Source: Inonotus obliquus (Eukaryota > Basidiomycota > Agaricomycetes > Hymenochaetales > Hymenochaetaceae). From it: DNA of 64,000 nt. Location: assembly GCA_032164295.1 (NCBI GenBank), contig JAJHTX010000009.1, forward strand, positions 1,054,001 to 1,118,000. The letters run 5' to 3'. Below are positions 1 through 10,307 of this stretch, piece after piece. Numbering within the stretch: the stretch's first letter is position 1; every line of letters starts with the position of its first letter. Below the pieces are notes generated by a model that was not told where the DNA came from, made no database searches, and saw nothing but the letters and a program-made list of their open reading frames with translations. Both the position numbers and the translations under genes were made by a program.

Positions 1-1087
1 GCTCTGCGTTTCAAGCTCGTGTAATGAAAATAAGCACGCAGCATCTTGCAGTGCTAGTTTTCGTGCCAGGATCTGGAGCAGGCTGTGAATGACGTTTCCG
101 GTTAAGACGATAGCAAGCCCCACGAACATGACCGACATCAAGTCTCGAAGGATCGATTCCAGAAAGGACGGGAAATGTGAGTATCGGGACTTTGGGAAAA
201 TCGTCTCTAATATTTTCAAGGAGACTGATAGTGAACCCGCCAAACGAAGAATTGTCGAAAGATATCTGAAACCCCTGGAAGTGATTGCACTCTTCTATAA
301 ATTGTCGAAGAGATTCTTCGACAAGCGAGTTATCCTATAATTGTTTGCCTGCTGAGGGCTGGGAAGATAGATGGTAAAATCTTGTGGGCTGACTAGATTG
401 TATCTTTCATAGACCCCTCTGCCATGGTTCCAGTCACCGCTATTAGCTTGCCAATCAGGCAAATCCGGCACTTGTTGTATGGACCTTGGAATATAGTAGA
501 CGCGGTTGACGTCTGACCAGAATCTCACCCTTGAAGATTCGCTACTTTCACCATAGTCCTCTTCAACTTCTCCTTCATCGAGCCTTCGTTGATATTCGCT
601 CCTGGATATACCTTCCTGTCGGTGTTCGGAGATTGGTCCATTCCTGCAAAGCGTTAGCCGCCGAGTACCAAGGTAAAATAACGATACCGACCAGAGACCT
701 TTCAGAAAGGGCTGCTCCGGATCGCGTACTTCAGGATAGAGCTCGTTATACTTGCTCAGCGGACCAAAGTTCGCTAGTTCCAATATCAGATGCACATCTT
801 GAGTTAAGATTCACAAAGTTTTCGCACATTTGTGATCAAATATGAGTACTCTCGGGCAAAATGTCGGCTCATTCTAGATTCCACTGTGGTTGTGAGAGGT
901 CTACATACAAGACCGAAGGGGGGAAGTGACTTACTTGGTCAGAAAGACCTTCTCGGAATGAGATATCGTGATCAATCAGAGGTTCAGATGCACCATCGTA
1001 GGTGAAATAACTCTCTTGTGTGTTCCAGAAGTGAGTCCCTATATAATTGGAGATGTTCCCTGCTTGAATGTAAACTATCTCCTTCAT
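1..1087 (-). CDS. DML1: DML1/misato-like tubulin-related protein, 5' part (runs off the window)
   Basis: The minus-strand start at 1087 opens with MKEIVYIQAGNISNYIGTHF, the signature N-terminus of Misato/DML1, a tubulin/FtsZ-fold protein tied to mitochondrial inheritance. Further family blocks follow: NFGPLSKYNELYP near 770, then SRSEYQRRLDEGE, VRFWSDVNRVYYIPRS and, near 280, LRQFIEECNHFQGFQ. The gene is split by short introns. One at 644-691 joins KGLW to NGPISEH in frame; another lies somewhere between about 780 and 935 and I could not fix it. The 3' end is outside the window, and the frame in the last 150 nt is unclear. An in-frame ATG at 1135 exists, but the family normally starts directly at the EIxYIQAG block, so 1087 is preferred. 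It is divergent from the gene starting at 1203, only 115 bp away. Confidence 0.85.
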
Positions 1088-1202
1088 GGTTGGAAGCAAG
1101 TTGTGATGGATCGACGTCGAGCTCATTCCGTCCATTCCTTATTGGGACCAAGAGTCACATTTGCTCCTACGCTCAGTATACCAATCGTTCTGAAATACTT
1201 TG

Positions 1203-2119
1203 ATGTCCTCAGAGCAAGAAAGCTCGTCGCCGGGTCCTTCACCTCGCAGTCGTGGGCGAGGTAAGTCTCGTGGCGGCCTTGGGAAGTACCTTCGAGCCCG
1301 AGGTCGAGGTCGTGGCGGCGGGCGACCAGCAGAGTTTCACAAGAGGCTTGTGCTTGAAGATGAGGAGATTGTTGAGCTTGAACCCGATTCTGAAGAAGCG
1401 AAGGAACTAGCAAGAAAGTATGAAAAGAGACGTCTGGGAAGTAACGCGGATAGGTATGTTGAGCCTAAAGCAGCCTTGAACTCTGATGGTGAGTGGTAAC
1501 ACCACATTTACTGCCAATAGAAGCTGATAATTCTTATGTGCTCGGAATGTTCAAGGAGAGGAAGAGGTCGAGCCTGAAGTCGATTTATCGTCCTTCTTAG
1601 CGCGTCAGCGCCTTGAAGACATGGAGTCGCCATCAAACGCTCTCCCGCTCGCTAAAGATGTCGAGGACGATTCTGATGTGGACCAATCGCTCATTCATCT
1701 CGTACAAAACTCATCTGCGCCGGCGAAAAGTCATAAAGGAAAGGTGCAAGCAGTTGAATGGGATGAGGGGCTTGAGGAGATACGACGGGAGATGGAAATC
1801 GCAAACGCCAATCGCGGTAGGTTGAGACTTGGGTATTCTTTATATTCTCAATCGATTAAGAAATCCATCATAGAGTTAAAGAATCGATTCAAGGTTACCG
1901 CCGAGAGGCAAAAGAGTAGACAGGCTCGTGGTGGAATCACTTCCCAGGTAAAGGATAGGAGGAGAGAAAAGGGTAAGTTTCGCTGTTCTATGAACAAGAT
2001 AAGGGTTAGATGGATTAGTAGAATCCGTTCTGGAGGCTCCTCCACTTCCAACAGACGAACCTATACAGAAGAGCGAAAAGGAGCGGATGGAAGAATTCTT
2101 GGACGACTTGTTAGGCTGA
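1203..2119 (+). CDS. Uncharacterised RG-rich basic/acidic protein, 248 aa
   Basis: The exons 1203-1488, 1556-1816, 1874-1972 and 2019-2119 join in frame to 248 codons and a stop. The N-terminus is rich in RG/RGG motifs (GRGKSRGGLGKYLRARGRGR), as seen in RNA-binding and nucleolar proteins. An acidic stretch follows (LEDEEIVELEPDSEEAKELA), then a basic segment (ELKNRFKVTAERQKSRQAR), and the protein ends ERMEEFLDDLLG. I recognise no named family and assign no function; RNA or chromatin association is inferred from composition only. The start is the first ATG after the shared promoter with DML1. Each intron has a GT donor and AG acceptor and is 46-67 nt long. Confidence 0.75.
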
Positions 2120-2459
2120 GGTCTCCATACATACTTCTCTTTACGACGCCCCCAGTCGTCCAGATCTTGCAACCACCAAGCCGTGTACATTCCGAGTTGC
2201 TTCAGTATCCACGATTCCTTTATAAGTGTCGGGAAATGGATCGCATAACAAAGTATAATTTATTTCAACGAACGACAGGCAAGATTTGTAATACAGGTCT
2301 GGAAGCGATACAATGAGCGTTGACTGCCAGGTGAGAAATGCAAAAATGATCGTTGGGTGCTAGGATCTTATGAAATGTAAATTGGTGCAGTGATTCAGAG
2401 GATTAGGCTTCTCTACTCTCGCGTGGAGGTTGATTAGGGTAATGGTTGAGCTTGGAAAT

Positions 2460-4065
2460 CTACACTCCGCGTCTTGTTGCATCTTCTCGCCTGATGAGCA
2501 TTGGTGGAATTGTTCGTCCATCATTCTCAAGTATGGGCGGCGACTCGACAATAGCAGACAAAATGGGTCTCCCATTCATCTGCACACGCAGACGCATCGC
2601 TTCTCGAAATCCATGACTCCTTCGATCCTTAACGAACGCTAATTCTGGTAACCGAGGAGTCCGAATAGGAGTCAAGGGTGTACTCGGTACAGGGGGGAGT
2701 GGCGCGGTCTCTCGGAATCCCGGATCAGGTCTCGGAGGAAGGGGGATGTCGAAATCCAAGGCCGACAGGGGTGGGTCATATTCACGCGATTTGCGTATAA
2801 CACGTCTGTGAGTGCGTCTACGTACGGGAATCGGTGTGAGAGTTGAGAGATCAATCCCTGGACTCGGATCAGGATTCGCGCCGACGTGCTGGCGAAGGAT
2901 GTACTTCTTGATTACGAAGGAAAATGATTGGAGGATGGATTTGTCCACACTAGCAGCGAAAAGGAGGAAGCTATAGAGCGGACCTGACCAGAGGAAGAGT
3001 CGCATGCTCTTCAAGCTATAGGACGCATCGTTCAATGATCTGAAGACATCGACACGATAGAAATCTGGTTTTCGAGCAAACGCAGTGCCGTCTGCATGAT
3101 AAAATACGGAGAGAACGTAATACGGCACTACGAGAGAAAAGAGCATCACGACCACGATCATGACAGACAAGCGAACGATCCGGATAATCCCAAACGGTGC
3201 GTTCGTGAACAGTAAATCCGAGTCAATCAGTTCCCATGTTGTCTGGTATTCGGCGTAATACTTGCAATAATGCGACCACGAGTACCTGAATGTGAAAACT
3301 GGTAATATGTCAGCAAAGAAACCCAGTCTCAAACTCGAACCGCGGCACTTACACCCGTATACGAGCATCCCGGCGAAGGGAATAACAAGGACCTGCCAAA
3401 TGAATACCCAGCTTAACACGGTAGTCGACGACGACGGAATACAGCCAACATTCTCGACTAGATCGAACCGATTTCCCTGCACTGCTATGTCTTTCAAAAG
3501 ATAAGTTACGTCAGTGTCGTACGCGAGATGAAGCAGAGTCGAATGATCGGATCAACTTACGAAGAGACATGTATATAATCGGCACGAAGAAACAGAGTGC
3601 GAGCTGAAAGAGGTTTCTGTGCTCAAAGCGCTTTACGCTCCGATCGCGTTCTTCTGGACGGACCAACCAATCATGTATGGAGAAGGTATAGCAGAGCATG
3701 GCAGTCGGCACGACTATCTGCATCCCCAGAAGGAGTTTCGTGACTGTCAACACAGATACATATGAAGAAGGTTCGTCAATTCAACAGCATCGACTTCCAC
3801 TAGTTTCCCAAGTTCACTCACCGATTTCGCAATATGCAGGAAACCTCAACAACATCGGATCATCTCCACCGTCACCCAAACCATCACCATCACTTGTAAA
3901 AACAGCCGCATTCAACCCATACAAAAAATTAACCACGGAAAGCCACCCGATCACAAATAATCCAGGTACACTCCGGAAACGAACGAACCAGGGGAGAAGA
4001 GACAAAACGAGAGCAGCAGAAAAGAAGGAGAGTGTCGAGTAGAATATGCTGAAAGCGGAAGACAT
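2460..4065 (-). CDS. STE3: STE3-like pheromone receptor (GPCR), copy 1, 462 aa
   Basis: CDS complement(2460..3285, 3355..3490, 3561..3743, 3822..4065). This is a seven-helix receptor of the fungal STE3 (class D) family, which binds farnesylated lipopeptide pheromone and signals through a heterotrimeric G protein. Helices 1 and 2 lie in exon 1 (about residues 6-24 and 31-52). Helix 3 follows the YCEIVTKLLLGMQ block. The family loop motif VQGNRFDLVENVGCIP lies in exon 3, and helices 5-7 follow. A long Pro/Ser/Arg-rich cytoplasmic tail of about 190 residues ends RREDATRRGV. The start at 4065 places helix 1 next to the N-terminus, as usual. It lies tandem with and downstream of a second receptor on the same strand and shares two intron positions with it. 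It could be a mating receptor or one of the extra STE3-like receptors common in Agaricomycetes. Confidence 0.9.
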
Positions 4066-5102
4066 TATAGTTGACGGGTACCGCGGCGCCGAGCGCCAGG
4101 AAAAGCGAGAAAGCGCAACTGGCTTTTGTTGGTGTTGGTGTCTGTTATCGAGCTTTCTTGCTCGGATTTCTCTGAATGCTCTGGCGTTGGCGACCTGGTA
4201 CGGCTCTTTAATTGAGTTTTATGGGCAAGGATAGGAGGGGGTCGAAGGTTGAAAGAGTGAGTTAGAGTCGAGTGGAAGTGTCAGCTAGGATGAAAGAGAT
4301 ATACACACACACACACGCAATGCGTTTTTGGGAAATGTGGTTGCGGCATGTTGATTATTCATACATCTTACAAGCCACCGACGAGACTTTTTGGCGCGCG
4401 TGTAATTCATCCGCGAAAGCTGATTTGCAAACGGTTGTATTTGCTGTACTTGTTGTGATTCGATGTGTGAATGATAGATGTGAGGGTTACCGGCGCAAAA
4501 GGTTCAAACTGGGTGAATGGCTTTATATTATGGCTGTACCATGTCCCGCTCTTGTTTCTAAGGCACTACAACTCGTTGGCACGAATTCAATCTCAGTGTA
4601 TTCTCTATTAATCTTTCCATTTCACCTCACTCATTCACACAAACAAAGTCATGTAATCACGTAGCATTGTCCAAACGGTCGGGCCTAACTCCCAAACCAA
4701 TCTATTCCGATTCCAAAGGACGACGAAACAGAAACAGACAAACAAAACAAACGAATAACAACGGAGATAGAGAACATGCCTGGTGAGATGCTACACGGGT
4801 TACGGTAGGTCGGAACAGGTGGAGGGTAATCAAGAAAAAGGAAAACAACAGTCGCTCGATTAGCGATCTCGAAAGGAATGTGATGATGGGAGTGTTGGAG
4901 GGTAAAGGAAACAGGTGTTTCGGTGCAAAGCGCAGCTGGTAATACAGTCAGAGGGAGGCCATGGGGGAACATATGTATAACAATATGACACAATAAAAAA
5001 GAAACCTAGGTGTTTTCTTCCTTCCTAAGACGGTACGCACGGGTTATTTAAGAAAAGAAAAAGAGAAACCAAATAAGGGAATGATGGGATGATGTGGAGC
5101 GA
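4066..5102. other. Intergenic region between the two receptors
   Basis: About 1 kb separates the start of receptor 1 from the stop of receptor 2. I searched both strands for a short ORF ending in a CaaX box (pheromone precursor) and found only poor candidates. A perfect (AC)7 microsatellite lies at 4303-4316. I see no other structure. Confidence 0.6.
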
Positions 5103-6578
5103 TTATACAATGTCTCCTAGCGAGTTCGGTCGTGCTGGTCGAGTCGGTGGTTGTGTCGACCCCGCTGGCCCTGTCGTGCTGGTAGGTATGTCATGCAAAT
5201 TCGGGAGCTCAATGTCGTCAGGCGACGGTGGAAGGCTGTCCCGATCCGTCCTGGTCTCAATCGGCGATCTGAAGTCTTTTCGCTCGTCGTATGTCGTATT
5301 CACAGATATTGACGACGAAAGGTCTCCAATCGATGAAATGAACGAATCCCGTTTCTCGGCCTTCGCATCTGTACTGACAAGAACTCTGAGTCCACCTTGG
5401 CCGCCGGACATGACCGGAAGATGCGGAGTCCGCACAGCTGATGAATTCGTGAACATCGTTCCCTTCGGCCTTGGTTGGTAACCAAACCGTTTCATGATCC
5501 TCCAGTATAGCCTTGCGTAGTTCTTGCGATTCTCCTCTGCGAAACCGAAGAACAAGAAGAATACGACGGCGCAGAGAATGATAAACACGCGACTCAGTGT
5601 GAAGGAGACGACGTTCCACCTGCTACTCCGCCAAAAAATCGCCGGGATGAACTCGACGCGACTGAAACCCCAGTGTATGTCATCAAGACCCTTCCAAGTA
5701 TATATCGGATTTATAGTCGCGTTCAAGATGATCACCAGCGTTGCAAGCGGAACCGTAAACAGAGTATCCATCATTGCCAAGGCCATAAGACGGAAGTATC
5801 GGGAGAACGTGATCTGCGAGTTGCTATTAAGGAACTGGCTCATCTCCCTTCGGCGTTTGAGGAAAGAGGTAACGGTGAAGATGCAGTAGATCATGGAGAT
5901 TGTCCCAAGAAGTAACGGCCACATCCACACGAGTGGGTATGCCGGAGGTGTGTTGACTGTGACAGGGTAGCATCCGATTTGCTCGATGATGTCGAACCGG
6001 TGTCCTTGAACGATATAGTCTGAGTGATATGTCAGCCTCCCAGCGGCGAATGAGAAATGATCCGTCACTTACGCAGAACCATAACGAGAGCAGGCAAGCC
6101 CGCACAGAGACTCAAGTCAATAGCTAGTTCTTTTCGTCGCTACAATACCGCTTAATTATCTCCGTGGCCTGATAGAATGCTGATTTTCAACGTACCTCCT
6201 TCGTGGTGGTCATAACAGTTTGCACTTGAGAAATCTTGAACAGTCGACGCGTGATGCACAAGGAGGACGCAGGAAGGGCCACGGAATATGCGATTATGAG
6301 TTTCGAAGCTATTTCCAGCATTGATCAGTCTGACGAAAGTGTACAAGCACCGAAGTCAACGCACAAATATCACACCAAACCGGAGCACTGTTGATGAAGT
6401 TGTCCTTCCACACTATCGAGTTCACGAACCAGCATAGGCAGGCTGCAGCAGTCCAGAGCATGAACGAGCACGTCCCGACATTCCAGGCCTGAAGATGCCA
6501 TGGCAGAGGAATTAAGACGAGGACGAAGGAGATGAAGAAGGCGACTGGGTAGAGCGGGTATGTTGGGTCTTGGGCCAT
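5103..6578 (-). CDS. STE3: STE3-like pheromone receptor (GPCR), copy 2, 436 aa
   Basis: CDS complement(5103..6019, 6073..6139, 6196..6308, 6365..6578). The protein starts MAQDPTYPLYPVAFFISFVL and shows the classical STE3 landmarks: APVWCDI at the end of helix 2, SKLIIAYSVALPASSLCI in helix 3, VQGHRFDIIEQIGCYP in the extracellular loop, and FSRYFRLMALAMMDTLF. Seven hydrophobic segments precede a Ser/Thr/Asp-rich C-terminal tail. The phase-1 introns after CDI and before the YIVQGHRFD block match introns in copy 1. A phase-0 intron after TTTKE is private to this copy. It is transcribed in the same direction as copy 1, about 1 kb upstream of it. The role, inferred from the family, is lipopeptide pheromone sensing at the plasma membrane. 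Confidence 0.93.
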
Positions 6579-8607
6579 TTCGAATGACTATCCGGCTTGT
6601 GAAAAGGTCTCGCGCGGGTAGAAGTACACTGGTAGGAGTGATGATTGACGCTGCAGGACGGACGGACGGAGGGAAGAAGGAGTGTGATGGTTTTTGAGAA
6701 TCCATGTCAATATTTGAAGGGTAGCTTGAACAAGCCATCGTCGAATACAGCATAAACGATGCTCCCAATACGGATAGGTCAATCCGGACCGAGCCGATTA
6801 TAACCGCGGGAACTTCTTGCACCTTCCATATTAGGATGAAAGACATTCCATGGATAAGCTACCACGTGGCCACGTGTTCAATGCTTTCCAAAGTGCACGC
6901 TACCTCCACTCCGAGCGAGTCTTCGAAGACATCGTCCAGATCGCAGTTTAATTGCGAAAAATTCCACTTCCGCTTCCTCACAGAACGTCCTTACCATGTC
7001 GCCTGGTCTCGCATTACTCTGTCTTGAAAGGTGTAAGATTCAGACAAAGATATGAGTTAGAGAAAACAAGGGAAATGGGAAGAGGGACAAGCTTTGGGCC
7101 TGACCAGATATTGGCTTGTCCATACATAGCAGTTCCCTTCAGTCCACTGCGAATTTCTTGGGAGTTTCGAGGGTACGCCATCAGTACTGTTACAGTGTTA
7201 GGGAATCCATCCCGATGATCCGTCATCATCCCAAGAATCGCCTCTCGAAGTACAAAGTCGCCAGGGCTGATCAACGTACCTAAACGGATAGGCCTTTCGA
7301 GCGAAACGGGTCTGTATCATGCCTAGCATCGTCTTCCCCGCTCAGCGCACACAAGGTCGTCTTGTCATTTAGAGCACGTTATACATCCGCCGCAATACCG
7401 CAGATACCGCACTTAGAACATCCGAGAGAGCATATGGGCGCACCGGTGTTGCTAATCTTGGTCTTGGAGCGGAGTATTGTACTACCGCCGGTTAATGGCG
7501 TCTCAAACTCTCGACTAAGAACCGTCTTACAAGCCCAGTCCTAGCCGAGCATCGTAGCATTGGTGAAATGAAAGGGATCATTGCCCGTAGTCGCCTCGAG
7601 GCGTCCAGCCGATGATGAATTTGCTAATCTTGATCGGATCGCTCGCGTCATCCCCCGGTATATTATCCCGCTGCGCCGAATCGGACGCCGCAGAGTTCGA
7701 CGTTGACCAGATATGCGATGGTGAGAATGTCCAAGACTTGGACTGGCAAGCAGCACGAATGCATCATCCGCTGCAACTAAACTTGCTTCCGACTCCGAGG
7801 ACCCTTTGTGTACGAAAATAGAGGATTCCCGAGTAGAAATATCCCGCAGCCCCCGCAGTGTAGAGCAAGACAGCCGAGCATCAGAAATCCGACCAGCTAT
7901 CGATAAATTGGTCTGACAGAGCATGTGAGACACCTGCTCAGATCTTTGCCATTCGAGTATATGCCATCTATGCTTCCAAGCTGCAGACGTGGAAAAATGT
8001 ATCGGTCTTGCACAGGAAGCCCCTTGTGCCGAATGGACAAAGATGAAACCTGAGAGTGTTGTTATCTTGTGTTATGGGGCGGCAGGGGACGTCCCTTGTT
8101 TTAATTTGCTTGCTCGTACATTCTTTGTCTGTTTCTTTGACCTATACGTGAGATTAATACGGAGTTTTCTGCACTCGATGTAAATTCGCATACAACGACG
8201 CGTATGAACAGGAAAACTGGCTCTTACCACATGCTATCCGATGAGCTTCAGGGATGTAAACTCTTTCACATTGTTATGATCTAACACGGCTTGATTTTAC
8301 CGCTTTTGAAGAGCTGGTTCGTGGTACTGTCTCTTCACGGAATAAATTGAGATGATGTGGCACAGTGGCGGGTCCATCGACGTGGCTGGCGCTGGGTCTG
8401 ACAGCATTTACCGAGCGACGTGCTAGACTGAAATAACGCTGAGAAAACCCTTCGAACTATCTGGTTTCACAAAGGAAGCGAAAAAAAACACAGAGGGACT
8501 TGCGGATATGCACAGGTACCAAACAGGGCCAAATAGACCGACGCGTCACTGATCACCGCGTCTGTACGCGCGTTCCTTTACTAACAGATACCCAAAACGC
8601 TTCCAAA
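6579..8607. other. Long intergenic region, no gene recognised
   Basis: Two kilobases separate receptor 2 from RPN9. Several open stretches occur on both strands (for example minus 7541-7933 and minus 7014-7274), but none shows a family I recognise and the frames compete with one another. A scan for CaaX-ending short ORFs on both strands gave nothing convincing. The region could hold a decayed gene or an unrecognised small gene. Confidence 0.5.
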
Positions 8608-10105
8608 ATGTCGTCCTCAGCAGCAATGGCCGTCGACAAACCAGAGAAAATCAACGTCGATGAATACTTAACAACAGTATTATCGTCGGCGCCGCAAGAA
8701 CTTCACCCAGTGTTTCAGTCTTTGCAGACTCTGTATCATCGCAAGTGCGTATAAGACCAGTGAATGCTGGATGAGCAAATTGGCTGATGTGTGCTATTCT
8801 GTGCTGATAGACTTTGGCACCAGCTTACTCTCAAGTTGTTCGAGTTCTTCCGTCATGAATTGTCAAGACCCTACCGAGTAGACCTCTTTGAGAAGTTCGT
8901 AAGCGACTTCGAGGAGAGGTTGAACCAGCTCAGACTAGTCGAGATGGGTGTCATCGTTTCGAAGGAAATTGACAGTAAGAACATCAGCAGTCCATATCCC
9001 GCGACTTGACCTGACCTCTACCCCTGTGGTTACTGCGTATATGTAGATCCTGCAACGGTCCTGAGCTTCCTCACTGCCCTCCTTTCTCGAATCAACACAG
9101 AAGAATCGCCCGAAGCTCATGTTCTCCTTCTTTCATCACTGGCGCACGCGAAACTTCTCTATGGCGACCTTGATGGGACCTACACGGATATGCAATCGGC
9201 ATGGTTGATTCTAGACGACCTCGACGGTGTTGACCCGGCCGTTAATGCAGCGTATTACAGCGTTGCTGCAGATTATTACAAGGTGTGTCCTTTATCATGA
9301 TATGGGCAAAGTCTTTTGGCAGATTCTGAGGATGAGGATGACAGGCTAAAGCGGACTATGGACCGTATTATAAGAACTCTCTTCTGTACCTTGCCTGCAT
9401 AGATCTCGTGAAAGACCTTTCGGAAGAGGAGAGGATGCTACGCGCGCACAATCTCAGCGTAGCTGCTCTTCTAGCAGATACCATCTACAACTTTGGGGAG
9501 CTAGTACGTCTCTACTTCTTCAACTGACAAGCTTACACTGATTCACGTCCTCTATTGCATCCTTTTAGCTAATGCACCCCATCCTCTCCTCCCTTGACGA
9601 AACCCCACATGAATGGATTAAAAAGCTCCTCTTCACTTTCAACGCAGGCGATATAGGGAAATTCGAAGCACTCGCCCCACTCTTCCCTAAAGAGCCCATT
9701 TTACAACAAAATCATCCATTCCTACGACAAAAGATTTGTTTGATGGCGTTGATTGAGTCGGTGTTTAGCAGGAATCGAGATAGTAGGATTATTAGTTTTC
9801 AAACTATTGCGGAGGAGACGAGATTAGATGTGGGTGATGTGGAACATTTGGTTATGAAAGCTCTTAGGTGCGATTCCTTGCCTTTATCTGTATTGTTTTG
9901 CTAATGTTCGCATATGACGTGTAGCTTGGGCCTCGTCCGCGGTTCGCTCGACGAGATTGGCCAGACCGCGCATATTACTTGGGTACAACCGCGTGTATTA
10001 GACCGACAACAGATTGGAGCTTTGGCAGAGAGGTTAAAAGCTTGGACCGACAAGTTGAAGAATGTTGAGCAGCGGATTGCACCTGAGGTATTAACTTCTG
10101 CTTAA
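8608..10105 (+). CDS. RPN9: 26S proteasome regulatory subunit RPN9 (PSMD13), 391 aa
   Basis: The exons 8608-8744, 8811-8974, 9047-9282, 9345-9503, 9569-9867 and 9925-10105 join in frame. RPN9 is a PCI-domain subunit of the 19S lid. Recognisable blocks are LWHQLTLKLFEFFRHE in exon 2, the TPR-like helical repeats with KLLYGDLDGTYTDMQ, and LMHPILSSLDETPHEWIKKL. The PCI winged-helix segment follows (FLRQKICLMALIESVFSR, then ISFQTIAEETRL), with the C-terminal helix DKLKNVEQRI. The length of 391 aa is normal for the family. The start is the ATG that gives MSSSAAMAVDKPEK; no alternative fits as well. The neighbour VPS36 converges on its 3' end with 202 bp between the stops. Confidence 0.93.
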
Positions 10106-10307
10106 TGTACTCAGAACTTTTACACCATATTAGAATCAGCATTGTATTACCTCTACATATGCATTCATGGCCATGGATCGAGACTCGTGTCCGCTTCAAT
10201 AATGTACTTTAGAGCTCAAACGCAACGTCCGGCGAAGGTGAATTATAGCGTTTTTGTAAGGTGTTCTGACAATGACAACATGATACACTAACGTATATAG
10301 AATCTAT

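Noticed and set aside
4471..4611. Plus-strand short ORF starting at 4471 and ending Cys-Ile-Leu-Tyr
   Set aside because: It is hydrophobic, lacks the charged processing motif of pheromone precursors and has Tyr in the X position.
5026..5102. Minus-strand stretch ending Cys-Val-Pro-Ser before a stop, as a CaaX pheromone candidate
   Set aside because: It has no ATG, follows directly after the receptor 2 stop in a hydrophobic frame, and Pro at the second aliphatic position is not a CaaX pattern.
7014..7274. Minus-strand ORF with MYGQANIWSGPKL-type text as a possible enzyme exon
   Set aside because: I could not connect it to a family or to neighbouring exons; the plus strand is equally open.
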